Position numbers and translations under genes: made by a program
Notes under the pieces: model-generated
Databases searched by the model: none
Seen by the model: the letters and a program-made list of their open reading frames with translations, nothing else
What the model was told of the DNA's origin: nothing
Part shown: positions 43,334 through 52,993 of the stretch, piece after piece
Layout of the letters: each line of letters starts with the position of its first letter
How positions within the stretch are numbered: the stretch's first letter is position 1
Source of the DNA: Pseudophaeobacter sp. EL27
Lineage (GTDB): Bacteria > Pseudomonadota > Alphaproteobacteria > Rhodobacterales > Rhodobacteraceae
Length of the DNA stretch: 64,000 bases
Reading direction: 5' to 3'
Assembly: GCF_900313025.1 (NCBI RefSeq)
Contig: NZ_OMPQ01000012.1
Coordinates: 40,176-104,175, forward strand

Positions 43334-43852
43334 ATGGCTGGAAGTGCACAAAAATTTGTTGGCCGCAATCGGGCGCCACGGGTCCAGATCGAATATGATG
43401 TGGAACTATACGGCGCTGAGAAAAAAGTTCAGCTGCCCTTTGTCATGGGTGTTCTGGCGGATCTCACCGGGAAATCCGAAGTCGAGCAACCTTCAGTTGC
43501 GGATCGTAAGTTTCTCGAAATCGATGTCGATAACTTTGACAAGCGGATGAAATCCATGGCCCCGCGTGCGGCCTTTACCGTGCCCAACACGCTGACCGGC
43601 GAGGGCAATATGGCGGTGGATATCACCTTTGAAAGCATGGATGACTTCAAACCTGCCGCCATCGCCGCCAAGGTTGAGCCGCTCAAAGAGCTGTTGGAGG
43701 CCCGCACCCAGCTCAGCAATCTGATGACCTATATGGATGGCAAGACCGGTGCAGAGGATCTGATCACCAAGATCATGCAGGATCCGAGCCTTTTGAAAAC
43801 TCTGGCAGCCCAGCCGAAACCCGGCGGCGACGCCGGTGGTGAGACGGAATAA
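43334..43852 (+). CDS. tssB: T6SS sheath small subunit TssB (VipA)
   Basis: A 172-residue TssB. Signatures are RNRAPRVQIEYDVELYGAEKKVQLPFVMGVLADLTG and LEIDVDNFDKRMKSMAPRAAFTVPNTLTG. It forms the contractile sheath with TssC, 11 nt downstream. A second, highly similar TssB unit occurs as the N-terminus of the fusion gene at 55044; both protein and DNA similarity are strong enough to imply duplication within this cluster. Confidence 0.96.
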   Translation: MAGSAQKFVGRNRAPRVQIEYDVELYGAEKKVQLPFVMGVLADLTGKSEVEQPSVADRKFLEIDVDNFDKRMKSMAPRAAFTVPNTLTGEGNMAVDITFESMDDFKPAAIAAKVEPLKELLEARTQLSNLMTYMDGKTGAEDLITKIMQDPSLLKTLAAQPKPGGDAGGETE

Positions 43853-43863
43853 GGAGGGATAAA

Positions 43864-45360
43864 ATGGCAGACGAAGCACTCCAAACCGAAGCCGCCCCGG
43901 CAGAAGCCGCTTTTGGCTCTAGTGAATTTGCAAACCTGTTGCACAAGGAGTTTCGCCCCAAGTCGGATCAGGCCAAGACCGCAGTTGAAAGTGCCGTAAA
44001 AACCCTGGCGGAACAGGCCCTAGCCAATACCGGTCTGATCTCTGATGACGCTCTGCGCTCCATTGAGAGCATTGTCGCCGAGATCGATAAAAAGCTGACC
44101 GAACAGGTGAATCTGATCCTGCACAACAAAGAGTTCCAGCAACTCGAAAGTGCCTGGCGCGGGTTGCACTATCTGGTGAACAACACCGAAACCGACGAGA
44201 TGCTGAAGATCCGGGTGATCCCGATCACCAAAAAGGAACTGGGCAAGAGCCTGGCCAAGTTCAAAGGCACGGCGATGGATCAGTCGCCGATCTTCAAAAA
44301 GCTCTATACCGAAGAGTTCAGCCAGCTGGGCGGGGAGCCCTATGGCTCGTTGGTTGCTGATTTCCATTTTGATCATTCGCCGCCGGATATCGAACTGCTG
44401 GGCGAGATGTCCAAAATCGCCGCTGCAGCCCATGCACCCCTGATCACCGGGGCGGAACCCTCGCTGTTCCAGATGGATAGCTGGTCCGAGCTGTCGAACC
44501 CGCGCGATCTGACCAAGATTTTTCAGACACCGGAATATGCGGCTTGGCGCTCTCTGCGCGAGAGTGAGGATTCCAAATATGTCGGCTTGGCAATGCCACG
44601 GTTCCTCGGGCGGATGCCCTATGGATCCAAGACCGATCCGGTGGATGAGTTTGCCTTTGAGGAAGACACCACAGGCGCTGAGAGCGACAAGTATTCCTGG
44701 GTCAATGCTGCCTACGGCATGGCCACGAATATCACCCGGTCCTTCAAATCCTACGGCTGGTGTTCGCGTATCCGTGGTGTGGAAAGCGGCGGCACGCTGG
44801 AAGAACTGCCCTCACATACTTTCCCGACCACCGATGGCGGTGTGGATCAGAAATGTCCAACCGAGATTGCCATTGACGATCGGAGGGAGGCGGAGCTTGC
44901 CAAGAATGGCATGATGCCGCTCTTGCATCGAAAGAACACCGATGTGGCGACATTCATGGGCGCACAGTCCCTGCATAAGCCCACCGAATATGACGACCCG
45001 GATGCAACGGCCAATGCGAACCTCGGCGCGCGTTTGCCCTATCTTTTTGCCACCTGCCGGTTTGCCCACTATCTGAAATGTATGGTGCGCGATAAGGTCG
45101 GGTCGTTCAAAAGCCGTCAGGATATGGAATCCTGGCTGCAGAACTGGATCAACAATTACGTTGATTTTAATGCCGATATCTCTTCGGAGAACGAAAAGGC
45201 GCGCAAACCTCTGGCTGCTGCCGAAGTGGTGGTCGAAGAGGTCGAGGGCAACCCGGGTTATTACAGCTCAAAATTCTTCCTGCGCCCGCACTATCAGCTG
45301 GAGGGCCTGTCGGTTTCTCTGCGGCTAGTGTCGAAACTGCCCTCGGAAAAAGGAGGCTAA
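43864..45360 (+). CDS. tssC: T6SS sheath large subunit TssC (VipB)
   Basis: A 498-residue TssC of normal length. Visible landmarks are HNKEFQQLESAWRGLHYLV, GSLVADFHFDHSPPDIELLGEMSKIAAAAHAPLITGAEPSLFQM, PRFLGRMPYGSKTDPVDEFAFEE and the complete C-terminal domain KPLAAAEVVVEEVEGNPGYYSSKFFLRPHYQLEGLSVSLRLVSKLP. It is the partner of TssB. Confidence 0.96.
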   Translation: MADEALQTEAAPAEAAFGSSEFANLLHKEFRPKSDQAKTAVESAVKTLAEQALANTGLISDDALRSIESIVAEIDKKLTEQVNLILHNKEFQQLESAWRGLHYLVNNTETDEMLKIRVIPITKKELGKSLAKFKGTAMDQSPIFKKLYTEEFSQLGGEPYGSLVADFHFDHSPPDIELLGEMSKIAAAAHAPLITGAEPSLFQMDSWSELSNPRDLTKIFQTPEYAAWRSLRESEDSKYVGLAMPRFLGRMPYGSKTDPVDEFAFEEDTTGAESDKYSWVNAAYGMATNITRSFKSYGWCSRIRGVESGGTLEELPSHTFPTTDGGVDQKCPTEIAIDDRREAELAKNGMMPLLHRKNTDVATFMGAQSLHKPTEYDDPDATANANLGARLPYLFATCRFAHYLKCMVRDKVGSFKSRQDMESWLQNWINNYVDFNADISSENEKARKPLAAAEVVVEEVEGNPGYYSSKFFLRPHYQLEGLSVSLRLVSKLPSEKGG

Positions 45361-45415
45361 AAACCACTCATGCCTCAAAATTTGTCAATGAGTTACGTTT
45401 TGAAAGGATAGCAAA

Positions 45416-45919
45416 ATGGCTGCTAGCATGTTCGTGGAAATCTCGGATATCGAGGGTGACGCCACCGAAGACAAGCACAAGAAATGGATCGTCATTCAAT
45501 CAGCGAACTGGAATGTCGAACGCGCTGTTGAGATGACAGATCTTGGCTCTTCTCAGCGGATGCATGCCAATTCGAACTTTGGTAAGGTCGAGCTGACATC
45601 GCAAATGGGCAAGGCCTCGAATGAATTGGCCAAATCGGTTGCCAACGGCACGGTCCGCCCTGAAATCATCATGCACTGGTGTCGCTCTGGTGATGCTCAG
45701 GCTGAAGGTTTGCTGGATTATTCCGTTTGGAAGATGAAGGATGTGGTGATCGACAGCTATTCGATTTCGGCAAGCGAAGACGGCATTCCTGAAGAGACCT
45801 GGTCGCTGGCCTATGCCGCCATCGAACACACCTACAAATCGACCAACCAGAAGACTGGTAAGTTGGAAAACCCGGTTGTTTTCCAATGGAACGTCCAAAG
45901 CGGCAAATTCGAGTATTGA
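45416..45919 (+). CDS. hcp: T6SS tube protein Hcp
   Basis: A 167-residue Hcp of the usual size: MFVEISDIEGDATEDKHKKWIVIQSANWNVERA, MHWCRSGDAQAEGLLDYSVWKMKDVVIDSYS and VVFQWNVQSGKFEY. It forms hexameric rings that stack into the secreted tube. A 55-bp gap precedes it and a strong hairpin terminator follows, in keeping with Hcp being made in excess over other components. Confidence 0.96.
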   Translation: MAASMFVEISDIEGDATEDKHKKWIVIQSANWNVERAVEMTDLGSSQRMHANSNFGKVELTSQMGKASNELAKSVANGTVRPEIIMHWCRSGDAQAEGLLDYSVWKMKDVVIDSYSISASEDGIPEETWSLAYAAIEHTYKSTNQKTGKLENPVVFQWNVQSGKFEY

Positions 45920-45928
45920 TTTGCACCA

Positions 45929-45954
45929 CCCCGGGCGTGTTTCCACGCCCGGGG
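45929..45954 (+). terminator. Intrinsic terminator/attenuator after hcp
   Basis: CCCCGGGCGTG (45929-45939) pairs exactly with CACGCCCGGGG (45944-45954) over a TTTC loop, followed by TTTCTATTGTTTT. It would end most hcp transcripts while letting some continue into tagJ. Confidence 0.88.
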
Positions 45955-45996
45955 TTTCTATTGTTTTGACTTGTTTGACATGGCGGAGTTTTGCCC

Positions 45997-46800
45997 ATGA
46001 CCCCCGAAGAGCATTTGCGCGCTGGTGATCCGCAGCAGGCTCTTGCTGTGCTGCAAGAGCTGGTGCGTGTGGATCCCTCCAATGCCAAGCTGCGGATTTT
46101 CCTGTTCCAGCTGCTGTGCATTCTGGGGGATTGGAAGCGAGCAGTGGCACAATTGCGGCTGAGCGCCGAACTGGATGCAGGTGCCACGGTCATGGCCCAG
46201 GCCTACCGCGAGGCGATCCTCTGCGAGGTCTACCGCGAGAAGGTATTTAAGGGTGAAAAAGACCCATTGATACTGGGCGAGCCAGAGGTATGGCTGGCAC
46301 AGTTAATCGAGGCGCAAAAACTGTTGGCTCAGGGCCATATGGCTCAGGCAGCTGCCCTGCGTGAGGCCGCCTACGAGGCGGCGCCGACCTCTTCCGGCAC
46401 GGTGAATGGTACTGCCTTTGACTGGATTGCAGATGCCGATATGCGACTGGGCCCGGTGCTGGAGGTTATCCTCAATGGGCGCTATTTCTGGCTGCCTTTT
46501 TCGCAGATCCAAAGTCTTGAAATTGATGAACCCTCTGATCTGCGCGATACGGTCTGGATGGCGGGTACGCTCACTCTCGCCAATGAGGGGGCGCTGGCGG
46601 TGTTGATCCCGACGCGCTATCCGGGCAGCGAAACTGCTGAGGCCGGCGCCAGGCTGGCACGGCTGACCAGCTGGACGGAGATGGGCGGCGACACCTATAT
46701 TGGTACTGGCCAGCGCTTGTTGACCATTGGCGATCAGGATTTTCCACTGATGGATATCCGGCAGTTGCAGATTGGCGCACAGGACGACCCTGATGGCTGA
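45997..46800 (+). CDS. tagJ: T6SS accessory protein TagJ (ImpE family)
   Basis: A 267-residue protein from ATG 45997 (GGAG upstream; an in-frame TTG two codons earlier is not needed). Landmarks are the TPR-like start EEHLRAGDPQQALAVLQELVRVDPSNAKLRIFLFQLLCILGDWKRAVAQL, DWIADADMRLGPVLEVILNGRYFWLPFSQI and GETYIGTGQRLL-like GGDTYIGTGQRLLTIG. TagJ binds TssB and is thought to adjust sheath recycling by ClpV. It overlaps tssE by 8 nt. Confidence 0.92.
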   Translation: MTPEEHLRAGDPQQALAVLQELVRVDPSNAKLRIFLFQLLCILGDWKRAVAQLRLSAELDAGATVMAQAYREAILCEVYREKVFKGEKDPLILGEPEVWLAQLIEAQKLLAQGHMAQAAALREAAYEAAPTSSGTVNGTAFDWIADADMRLGPVLEVILNGRYFWLPFSQIQSLEIDEPSDLRDTVWMAGTLTLANEGALAVLIPTRYPGSETAEAGARLARLTSWTEMGGDTYIGTGQRLLTIGDQDFPLMDIRQLQIGAQDDPDG

Positions 46801-47290
46801 CAAGATGCTTGCCGAACGCCTGCAACCCTCGCTTTTGGACCGGCTGACAGACAATAACCCATCAGACCTCAAAGAAACACGTGAGAGCCGGGTCATTGAT
46901 CTGAACCGCCTGCGCGAAATCATTCAGCGGGACCTTTCTTGGTTGCTCAACACCCAGAATGCGGGGTCTCAGATAGATGCTGACCGCTATCCGATGGTGG
47001 CGGCTTCGGTGTTGAATTTTGGCTTGAGCGAAGTCACGGGCGAATTCAGCACCACGGAAAAGGCCGAGAGGATCCGCCGCGCGATTGAGCAGGCGGTGAC
47101 AAGTTTTGAGCCTCGCATCATTGAGGGCACGGTGGATGTACAATTGATCGGTGACGTCGAAGTGGCGGGTATGACCATCGGGCTGGATATCCGGGCGGAC
47201 ATGTGGGCCCAGCCCTTACCGCTGGAGCTATACCTGCGCAGCAAGGTCGATGTGACCACGGGTGAGGTCAAGATGGAAAGGGGGCTCTGA
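46793..47290 (+). CDS. tssE: T6SS baseplate protein TssE (gp25-like)
   Basis: A 165-residue gp25-like baseplate protein from ATG 46793. Landmarks are LQPSLLDRLTDNNP, LREIIQRDLSWLLNTQN, the SVLNFGLSEVTG segment and IRRAIEQAVTSFEPRIIEGTV, in which the ExR-like assembly site of the family is located. It overlaps tagJ by 8 nt and ends one base before tssF. Confidence 0.93.
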   Translation: MADKMLAERLQPSLLDRLTDNNPSDLKETRESRVIDLNRLREIIQRDLSWLLNTQNAGSQIDADRYPMVAASVLNFGLSEVTGEFSTTEKAERIRRAIEQAVTSFEPRIIEGTVDVQLIGDVEVAGMTIGLDIRADMWAQPLPLELYLRSKVDVTTGEVKMERGL

Positions 47291-47291
47291 C

Positions 47292-49169
47292 ATGGATACC
47301 CGCCTGCTGGGCCACTATGAAAACGAGCTGAATTATCTGCGGGACATGGGCGCTGAATTTGCAGCCGCCTACCCCAAGATCGCCTCGCGCCTGGGGATGG
47401 AGGGGGTTGAAGTTCTCGACCCCTACGTGGAACGCCTGCTTGAAGGCGTGGCTTTTCTGTCTGCCCGCGTGCAGCTGGAGCTGGAACTGCAGTATCCGAA
47501 TTTCACCTCCAATCTGCTGGAGATCATCTACCCGCATTATCTGGCGCCAACGCCTTCGATGATGATCGCGCATTTTGAACCAGACCCGAGCAATTCGGCG
47601 GTGAAAAGCGGCTATCTGATGCCACGTGGTTCGGTTCTGCGGTCGCGTCTGGATGAGGGAGGGCAGACGCCCTGTGAATTTCGCACCGCAGCGGATCTGA
47701 CGCTTTGGCCGATCGAGATCGCGGAGGCGCAGTATATTGATGGGCGTGGCGATCTGGTCGCGGCGGGCGTGGCCGCTGGCTATGAGGCCCGCGCCGGTAT
47801 CCGCCTGCGTCTGAAACGCTCGGACGGGGAACCGTTGCGCGATCTTGATATGGATCGGTTGCAGATCTATCTGGGCAGCGCCGCGGGCAACAGTTGGCCG
47901 CTGCTTGAGCTGTTATGCACCCAGGTCCAGGGTATCGTGGCGCACTCGACCGATCGGCGGGCGGATTGGCAGCTGCCGCTGCCCGAGGGGCGCATCGTAC
48001 AAAAGGGCTTCTCCCGCGAGGAGGCGCTGCTGCCAGTGCCAGCCCGGGTTTTTGACGGTTACCGCCTGTTGCAGGAATTCTTTGCCATGCCCGAGCGGTT
48101 TCGGTTTGTGGAGTTGCAGGGATTGCGCCCGGCGCTGCAAAAGGCGGAAGGCGCCGAGATTGATCTCTATATTCCACTGCGCGAGGGCATGCGTGAGGTT
48201 GCCCCGGTGGTGCTGCCCGAGGTGTTTCAGCTCAATTGCATTCCTGCAGTGAACCTGTTTGAAAAACGCTGTGATCGGGTGCGCCTGATGGTGCGCGATA
48301 CCGAACATCAGGTTGTTCCCAACCGGACTGCGGGGCTGGATTTTGAAATCTACGCACTGAAGAAAGTCACTGGTATCAGCGGTGAAGGCGCCGATGATGT
48401 GGAGTTCCGCCCCTTCTATTCGACTAATGATTTCACCGCTTCTGGCGAAACCCACCCGGCCTATTACACCTTGAAGCGGCGTATGCGGGAACGCTCGGAA
48501 AAGGAGCGTCTGCGCGGGGTGCGCTCGTCCTATTTGGGATCCGAGGTCTATCTGACGCTGGTGGACCGGGCGCAGGCGCCATACGGGCCGGATCTGGAGC
48601 AACTGGCGGTTCAGGCGCTTTGCACCAATCGGGATCTGCCGCTCTTGCTGGCAACGGGCAACGAGAATGTGTTTCACCTACCCGAGGGCGGCCCGGTGAA
48701 GCAGATCAACCTGCCGATTTCACCCACCCGGCCGCATCCGTCATTGGGGCAGGGGGACACCGCCTGGCGGCTGATCTCGCATCTCAGCCTCAACTACGTT
48801 TCGATTGCCGACAGTGGGCGGGGCAATGCTGCCGAAGCCCTGCGCGAACTGGTTGGGCTTTACGCGCCGCTGGGAGATCGGGTGACGGAAAAACAGCTCG
48901 AAGGGATTGTTTCGGTGTCGAGCCGTCCCATTGTGCGCCGCATGAGTGATGAAATCCTGTCAACGGCGGTGCGTGGGATGGAGATCTCCATCGGCTTTGA
49001 CGAGAGCTTTTTTGAAGGCAGCAATATCTACGCGCTGGGGGCTGTATTGGAGCGGTTCTTCCATGGCTATGCCAGCATCAACACATTTACCGAAACGGTA
49101 CTGACAACTGAAAAACGGGGGGAAATCGCCAGATGGCGACCGCAAAAGGGACTGGGCCGAATGATCTGA
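47292..49169 (+). CDS. tssF: T6SS baseplate protein TssF
   Basis: A 625-residue TssF, starting with the family hallmark LLGHYENELNYLRDMGAEFAAAYPKIASRLGM at ATG 47292. Further landmarks are DPYVERLLEGVAFLSARVQLELE, YPHYLAPTPSM and FPLVLPEV-like VVLPEVFQLNCIPAVNLFEKRC. It forms the baseplate wedge with TssG and TssE. Its 3' end overlaps tssG by 37 nt, an unusually long overlap for this cluster. Confidence 0.95.
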   Translation: MDTRLLGHYENELNYLRDMGAEFAAAYPKIASRLGMEGVEVLDPYVERLLEGVAFLSARVQLELELQYPNFTSNLLEIIYPHYLAPTPSMMIAHFEPDPSNSAVKSGYLMPRGSVLRSRLDEGGQTPCEFRTAADLTLWPIEIAEAQYIDGRGDLVAAGVAAGYEARAGIRLRLKRSDGEPLRDLDMDRLQIYLGSAAGNSWPLLELLCTQVQGIVAHSTDRRADWQLPLPEGRIVQKGFSREEALLPVPARVFDGYRLLQEFFAMPERFRFVELQGLRPALQKAEGAEIDLYIPLREGMREVAPVVLPEVFQLNCIPAVNLFEKRCDRVRLMVRDTEHQVVPNRTAGLDFEIYALKKVTGISGEGADDVEFRPFYSTNDFTASGETHPAYYTLKRRMRERSEKERLRGVRSSYLGSEVYLTLVDRAQAPYGPDLEQLAVQALCTNRDLPLLLATGNENVFHLPEGGPVKQINLPISPTRPHPSLGQGDTAWRLISHLSLNYVSIADSGRGNAAEALRELVGLYAPLGDRVTEKQLEGIVSVSSRPIVRRMSDEILSTAVRGMEISIGFDESFFEGSNIYALGAVLERFFHGYASINTFTETVLTTEKRGEIARWRPQKGLGRMI

Positions 49170-50170
49170 GCCTCTTTGACCGCTTGGTCGAAGCCCCTGA
49201 GGAACATCATGTTTTTCAGGCCCTCAGGGTATTGGAAGCGCATTACTCCGATGCGCCGCGCCTGGGCGAGAGCCGCCGCCCCCGACAGGATCCTTTGCGT
49301 CTGGGACAAGAGGCGGAACTGGCCTTTCCCCCCTCAACGATTGCGGACTTCACCCCGGCCACCAAAGAGGGCCCCGCGCGGCTGACAAACCGGTTTTTTG
49401 GCCTTTTTGGGCCGCAGGGGTCGCTGCCGCTGCATCTGACCGAATATGCCCGCGATCGCAAACGCAACCATCGTGACCCCACCCTGGTGGGTTTTGCTGA
49501 TATGTTGACGCATCGGATGATGTCGCTGCTTTATCGGGCCTGGACCGAGGGTGCGCCTGCGGTCAGTTTTGATCGCGATGAAGATCCTCTGGCGGATCGG
49601 GTGGCAGCGCTGGCGGGCTATCACGGCAAGGGGCTGCATGACCGCGACGAGATGCCGGACCTGGCCAAGCTGCATTTCACCGGCATTCTGGGGCAGGGGA
49701 CCAAGACCCCGGCGGGTCTGGTGGCGATGCTGTCAGATTTCTTTGACGTGCCAGTGCATCTGGAAGAATTTGTAGGCAGCTGGTTGCAGCTGGAACCGGA
49801 TGACCGCTGGCAAATGGGCCGGGGGCAGGGGGGGCTGGGGCAAAGCACCAGTCTGGGTGAAAAGGTCTGGAGCCGCTCTGCCAAGTTCCGTCTGCGTATC
49901 GGCCCGCTGAACCTGGAAGACTATGAACGTCTGTTGCCGGGTGGTGCGGCGCTGGATCGCCTGCGCTCCATTGTGCGCAGCTATGTCGGCGATTTCCTGG
50001 ACTGGGATGTGAATCTGGTTCTGGCGGGCGATGCGGTGCCACGGTCAAGCCTTGGGGGGGCAACTCGCCTTGGCCATACCAGCTGGATCCGCAGTCGACC
50101 GGACCCGGACAAAGACCAGCTCGATGTTGACGATTTGTTTTTGTACCCCGGCATCAGCCCAGGGAATTAA
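49133..50170 (+). CDS. tssG: T6SS baseplate protein TssG
   Basis: A 345-residue TssG. Landmarks are FDRLVEAPEEHHVFQALRVLEAHY, LTNRFFGLFGPQGSLPLHLTEYARDR and FHDL-type ADMLTHRMMSLLYRAW, followed by TSLGEKVWSRSAKFRLRIGPL. It completes the TssFGE wedge. The start lies inside tssF. Confidence 0.94.
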   Translation: MATAKGTGPNDLSLFDRLVEAPEEHHVFQALRVLEAHYSDAPRLGESRRPRQDPLRLGQEAELAFPPSTIADFTPATKEGPARLTNRFFGLFGPQGSLPLHLTEYARDRKRNHRDPTLVGFADMLTHRMMSLLYRAWTEGAPAVSFDRDEDPLADRVAALAGYHGKGLHDRDEMPDLAKLHFTGILGQGTKTPAGLVAMLSDFFDVPVHLEEFVGSWLQLEPDDRWQMGRGQGGLGQSTSLGEKVWSRSAKFRLRIGPLNLEDYERLLPGGAALDRLRSIVRSYVGDFLDWDVNLVLAGDAVPRSSLGGATRLGHTSWIRSRPDPDKDQLDVDDLFLYPGISPGN

Positions 50171-50194
50171 GAGTGCCTATAGGGAGTAAGTACC

Positions 50195-52921
50195 ATGACC
50201 GAGATCAGCCGAGTGGCGCTATTCGGGAAGCTCAACAAACTGGGCTATCAAGCGGTGGAAGGGGCAACCGTGTTCTGCAAGATGCGGGGCAACCCCTATG
50301 TGGAGCTGGTGCACTGGATGCATCAGTTGCTGGCGCAGCAGGACAGCGATCTGCACCGGATCATTGCGCATTACGATCTCGACACTGGAAAAATCGCCAC
50401 TGAACTGACCCGGGCATTGGACATGTTGCCGCGCGGCGCCTCGGCAATCTCAGACCTCAGCGATCACTTGATGGACGCGATGGAGCGCGGCTGGGTCTGG
50501 GGATCGCTGCTCTATTCGGCCTCGCAGGTGCGCAGTGGTTATCTGCTGCTGAGCATGCTGAAAACGCCTGCCCTGCGCAATATCCTCTCCTCCATGTCAC
50601 CTGAACTGGCTAGCATCGGGGCTGATGATTTGGCCGATAACTTTGTCGAGGCCACTGACGGCTCCCCCGAGGCCACAATGTCGGCGCAGGATGGCAGCAA
50701 TGTCACCGGCGGCGGGGCCGAACCGGGAGAGGCCTCGGGCGCCATGGCCCCCGGCGCCATGGGCAAGGGGGAAGCGCTGGAGCAGTTCTGTACTGATCTC
50801 ACCGAACAGGCGCGCAATGGCGAGATTGACCCCATCGTGGGGCGTGATGAAGAAATCCGCCAGATCGTCGATATCCTGATGCGCCGACGCCAGAACAATC
50901 CGATCCTTACCGGTGAGGCGGGCGTTGGCAAAACGGCGGTGGTCGAAGGCTTCGCGCTGCGGATTGCCCGTGGAGATGTGCCGCCTGCCTTGAGCAATGT
51001 ACGGCTCTTGGTGCTGGACATTGGGTTGTTGCAGGCTGGGGCCTCGATGAAGGGAGAGTTTGAAAACCGCTTGCGTCAGGTGATTGATGAGGTTCAGGCC
51101 AGCGCTGAACCCATCGTGATGTTTGTCGATGAAACCCACACGCTTGTTGGCGCTGGTGGCGCTGCTGGCACAGGCGATGCTGCCAATTTGCTGAAACCGG
51201 CCCTGGCGCGTGGTACTCTGCGTACCATCGGTGCCACCACCTGGACGGAATACAAAAAATACATTGAAAAAGATCCGGCGCTTACCCGGCGTTTCCAGGT
51301 GGTCAAAATTGATGAACCCTCGGTGCCCAAGGCGATCCTGATGATGCGGGGCATTGCCTCGATGTTGGAAAATCATCACCGGGTTCAGGTTCTGGACGAA
51401 GGTATCGAGGCGGCTGTCAGCCTCTCGGCCCGCTACATCCCGGCGCGGCAGTTGCCGGATAAATCGGTCAGCCTGTTGGACACAGCCTGTGCCCGCGTTG
51501 CGGTCAGCCAGCATGCGGTTCCTGCAGAAGTGGATGACAGCCAGCGCCGGATCGAGGCGCTCACCACCGAGCTGGAAATCATCAGCCGGGATGAAACGGC
51601 AGGGTATGAGGTTGCAGACCGACGCGAAGCAGTGAGAACGGCCAAGACCTCTGAGGAAGAACGGCTCGCGGGACTCACCAGCCGTTGGGAGAAGGAAAAA
51701 GCGGTGGTCGTAGACATCCTCGACCTGCGCGCCAAACTCCGGGAGGGGGCCGCGCCCGTAGACGAAGTCCTGGACGCGGGGGAAGACCTGGCCGAGGGCG
51801 CATCGAACAGCCCGCTAAGCGAGGAAGATCGCGCGACTTTGATGCAGCAGCTTAAGGAGAAAAACGCCGAGCTGGAAGTGCTGCAGGGCGACAGCGCCTT
51901 GATCTTGCCCATCGTGGACCACCAGGCGATTGCTAGCGTGGTTGGCGATTGGACGGGTATCCCCGTTGGCCGCATGGTCAAAGATGAGATCGACACCATC
52001 CTGCATCTGGAAGAACATCTGGCCAAGCGGGTGATTGGTCAGGACCACGCGATGAAGATGATCGCCAAACGGATCCAGACCAGCCGCGCTGGATTGGACA
52101 ACCCCAACAAACCCATTGGTGTTTTCATGCTGGCGGGCACCTCGGGCGTCGGTAAAACCGAAACCGCCCTGGCCCTGGCCGAGGTGCTGTATGGCGGTGA
52201 GCAGAATGTCATCACCATCAATATGTCGGAATACCAGGAGGCCCACACGGTCAGTTCCCTGAAGGGCGCACCTCCCGGCTATGTCGGATACGGCGAAGGC
52301 GGTGTGCTGACCGAGGCGGTGCGCCGCAAACCCTATTCGGTGGTGCTGCTGGATGAGGTCGAGAAGGCCCACCCGGATGTGCATGAGATCTTTTTTCAGG
52401 TCTTTGACAAGGGGGTGATGGAGGATGGCGAAGGCCGGGTGATTGATTTCAAGAACACCCTGATCCTGCTCACCTCCAATGCAGGGTCCGACATGATCAT
52501 GGATATGTGCGCCGACCCGGATCTGATGCCGGCCCCTGAAGGTATCGCCAAGGCACTGCGGGATCCGCTGCTGAAAATCTTCCCGGCGGCCCTGTTGGGG
52601 CGGCTGGTCACCATCCCGTATTATCCGCTTAGCCCGGATATGATTGGCAAGATCACCCGGCTGCAGCTGGGCCGGATCAAAAAGCGTGTGGAAGAGGCCC
52701 ATGATGTGCCGTTTTCCTACACCGATGCTGTTGTCGACAAGATCGTTGAGCAGTGCCAAGAGCTGGAAAGCGGCGGGCGGATGATTGATGCAATTGTGAC
52801 CAATTCCATGTTGCCAGACATCTCCAATGAATTCCTGCGCCGCTTGATGGCGGGGGAAGAGGTGAAATCCGTGAAGATAGACGTAACAGACGGAGCGTTC
52901 TCATACAGTTTTGATGATTAG
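50195..52921 (+). CDS. clpV: T6SS sheath-disassembly ATPase ClpV (TssH)
   Basis: A 908-residue Clp/Hsp100 ATPase. An N-terminal domain (1-150; [46 protein letters not shown]) recognises the sheath. The first AAA+ module has Walker [14 protein letters not shown], the second [18 protein letters not shown] with Walker [15 protein letters not shown]; a coiled-coil M domain lies between. The Gly/Ala/Met-rich stretch near 165-195 ([23 protein letters not shown]) is a flexible linker. It recycles contracted TssBC sheaths. Confidence 0.96.
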   Translation: MTEISRVALFGKLNKLGYQAVEGATVFCKMRGNPYVELVHWMHQLLAQQDSDLHRIIAHYDLDTGKIATELTRALDMLPRGASAISDLSDHLMDAMERGWVWGSLLYSASQVRSGYLLLSMLKTPALRNILSSMSPELASIGADDLADNFVEATDGSPEATMSAQDGSNVTGGGAEPGEASGAMAPGAMGKGEALEQFCTDLTEQARNGEIDPIVGRDEEIRQIVDILMRRRQNNPILTGEAGVGKTAVVEGFALRIARGDVPPALSNVRLLVLDIGLLQAGASMKGEFENRLRQVIDEVQASAEPIVMFVDETHTLVGAGGAAGTGDAANLLKPALARGTLRTIGATTWTEYKKYIEKDPALTRRFQVVKIDEPSVPKAILMMRGIASMLENHHRVQVLDEGIEAAVSLSARYIPARQLPDKSVSLLDTACARVAVSQHAVPAEVDDSQRRIEALTTELEIISRDETAGYEVADRREAVRTAKTSEEERLAGLTSRWEKEKAVVVDILDLRAKLREGAAPVDEVLDAGEDLAEGASNSPLSEEDRATLMQQLKEKNAELEVLQGDSALILPIVDHQAIASVVGDWTGIPVGRMVKDEIDTILHLEEHLAKRVIGQDHAMKMIAKRIQTSRAGLDNPNKPIGVFMLAGTSGVGKTETALALAEVLYGGEQNVITINMSEYQEAHTVSSLKGAPPGYVGYGEGGVLTEAVRRKPYSVVLLDEVEKAHPDVHEIFFQVFDKGVMEDGEGRVIDFKNTLILLTSNAGSDMIMDMCADPDLMPAPEGIAKALRDPLLKIFPAALLGRLVTIPYYPLSPDMIGKITRLQLGRIKKRVEEAHDVPFSYTDAVVDKIVEQCQELESGGRMIDAIVTNSMLPDISNEFLRRLMAGEEVKSVKIDVTDGAFSYSFDD

Positions 52922-52993
52922 GCGCGCCCCCGTCGGCAACAGTTTCAAGCCTCCGGAAACGGGGGGATCCAGCAGTTTTAGGGAGGAAGACCA

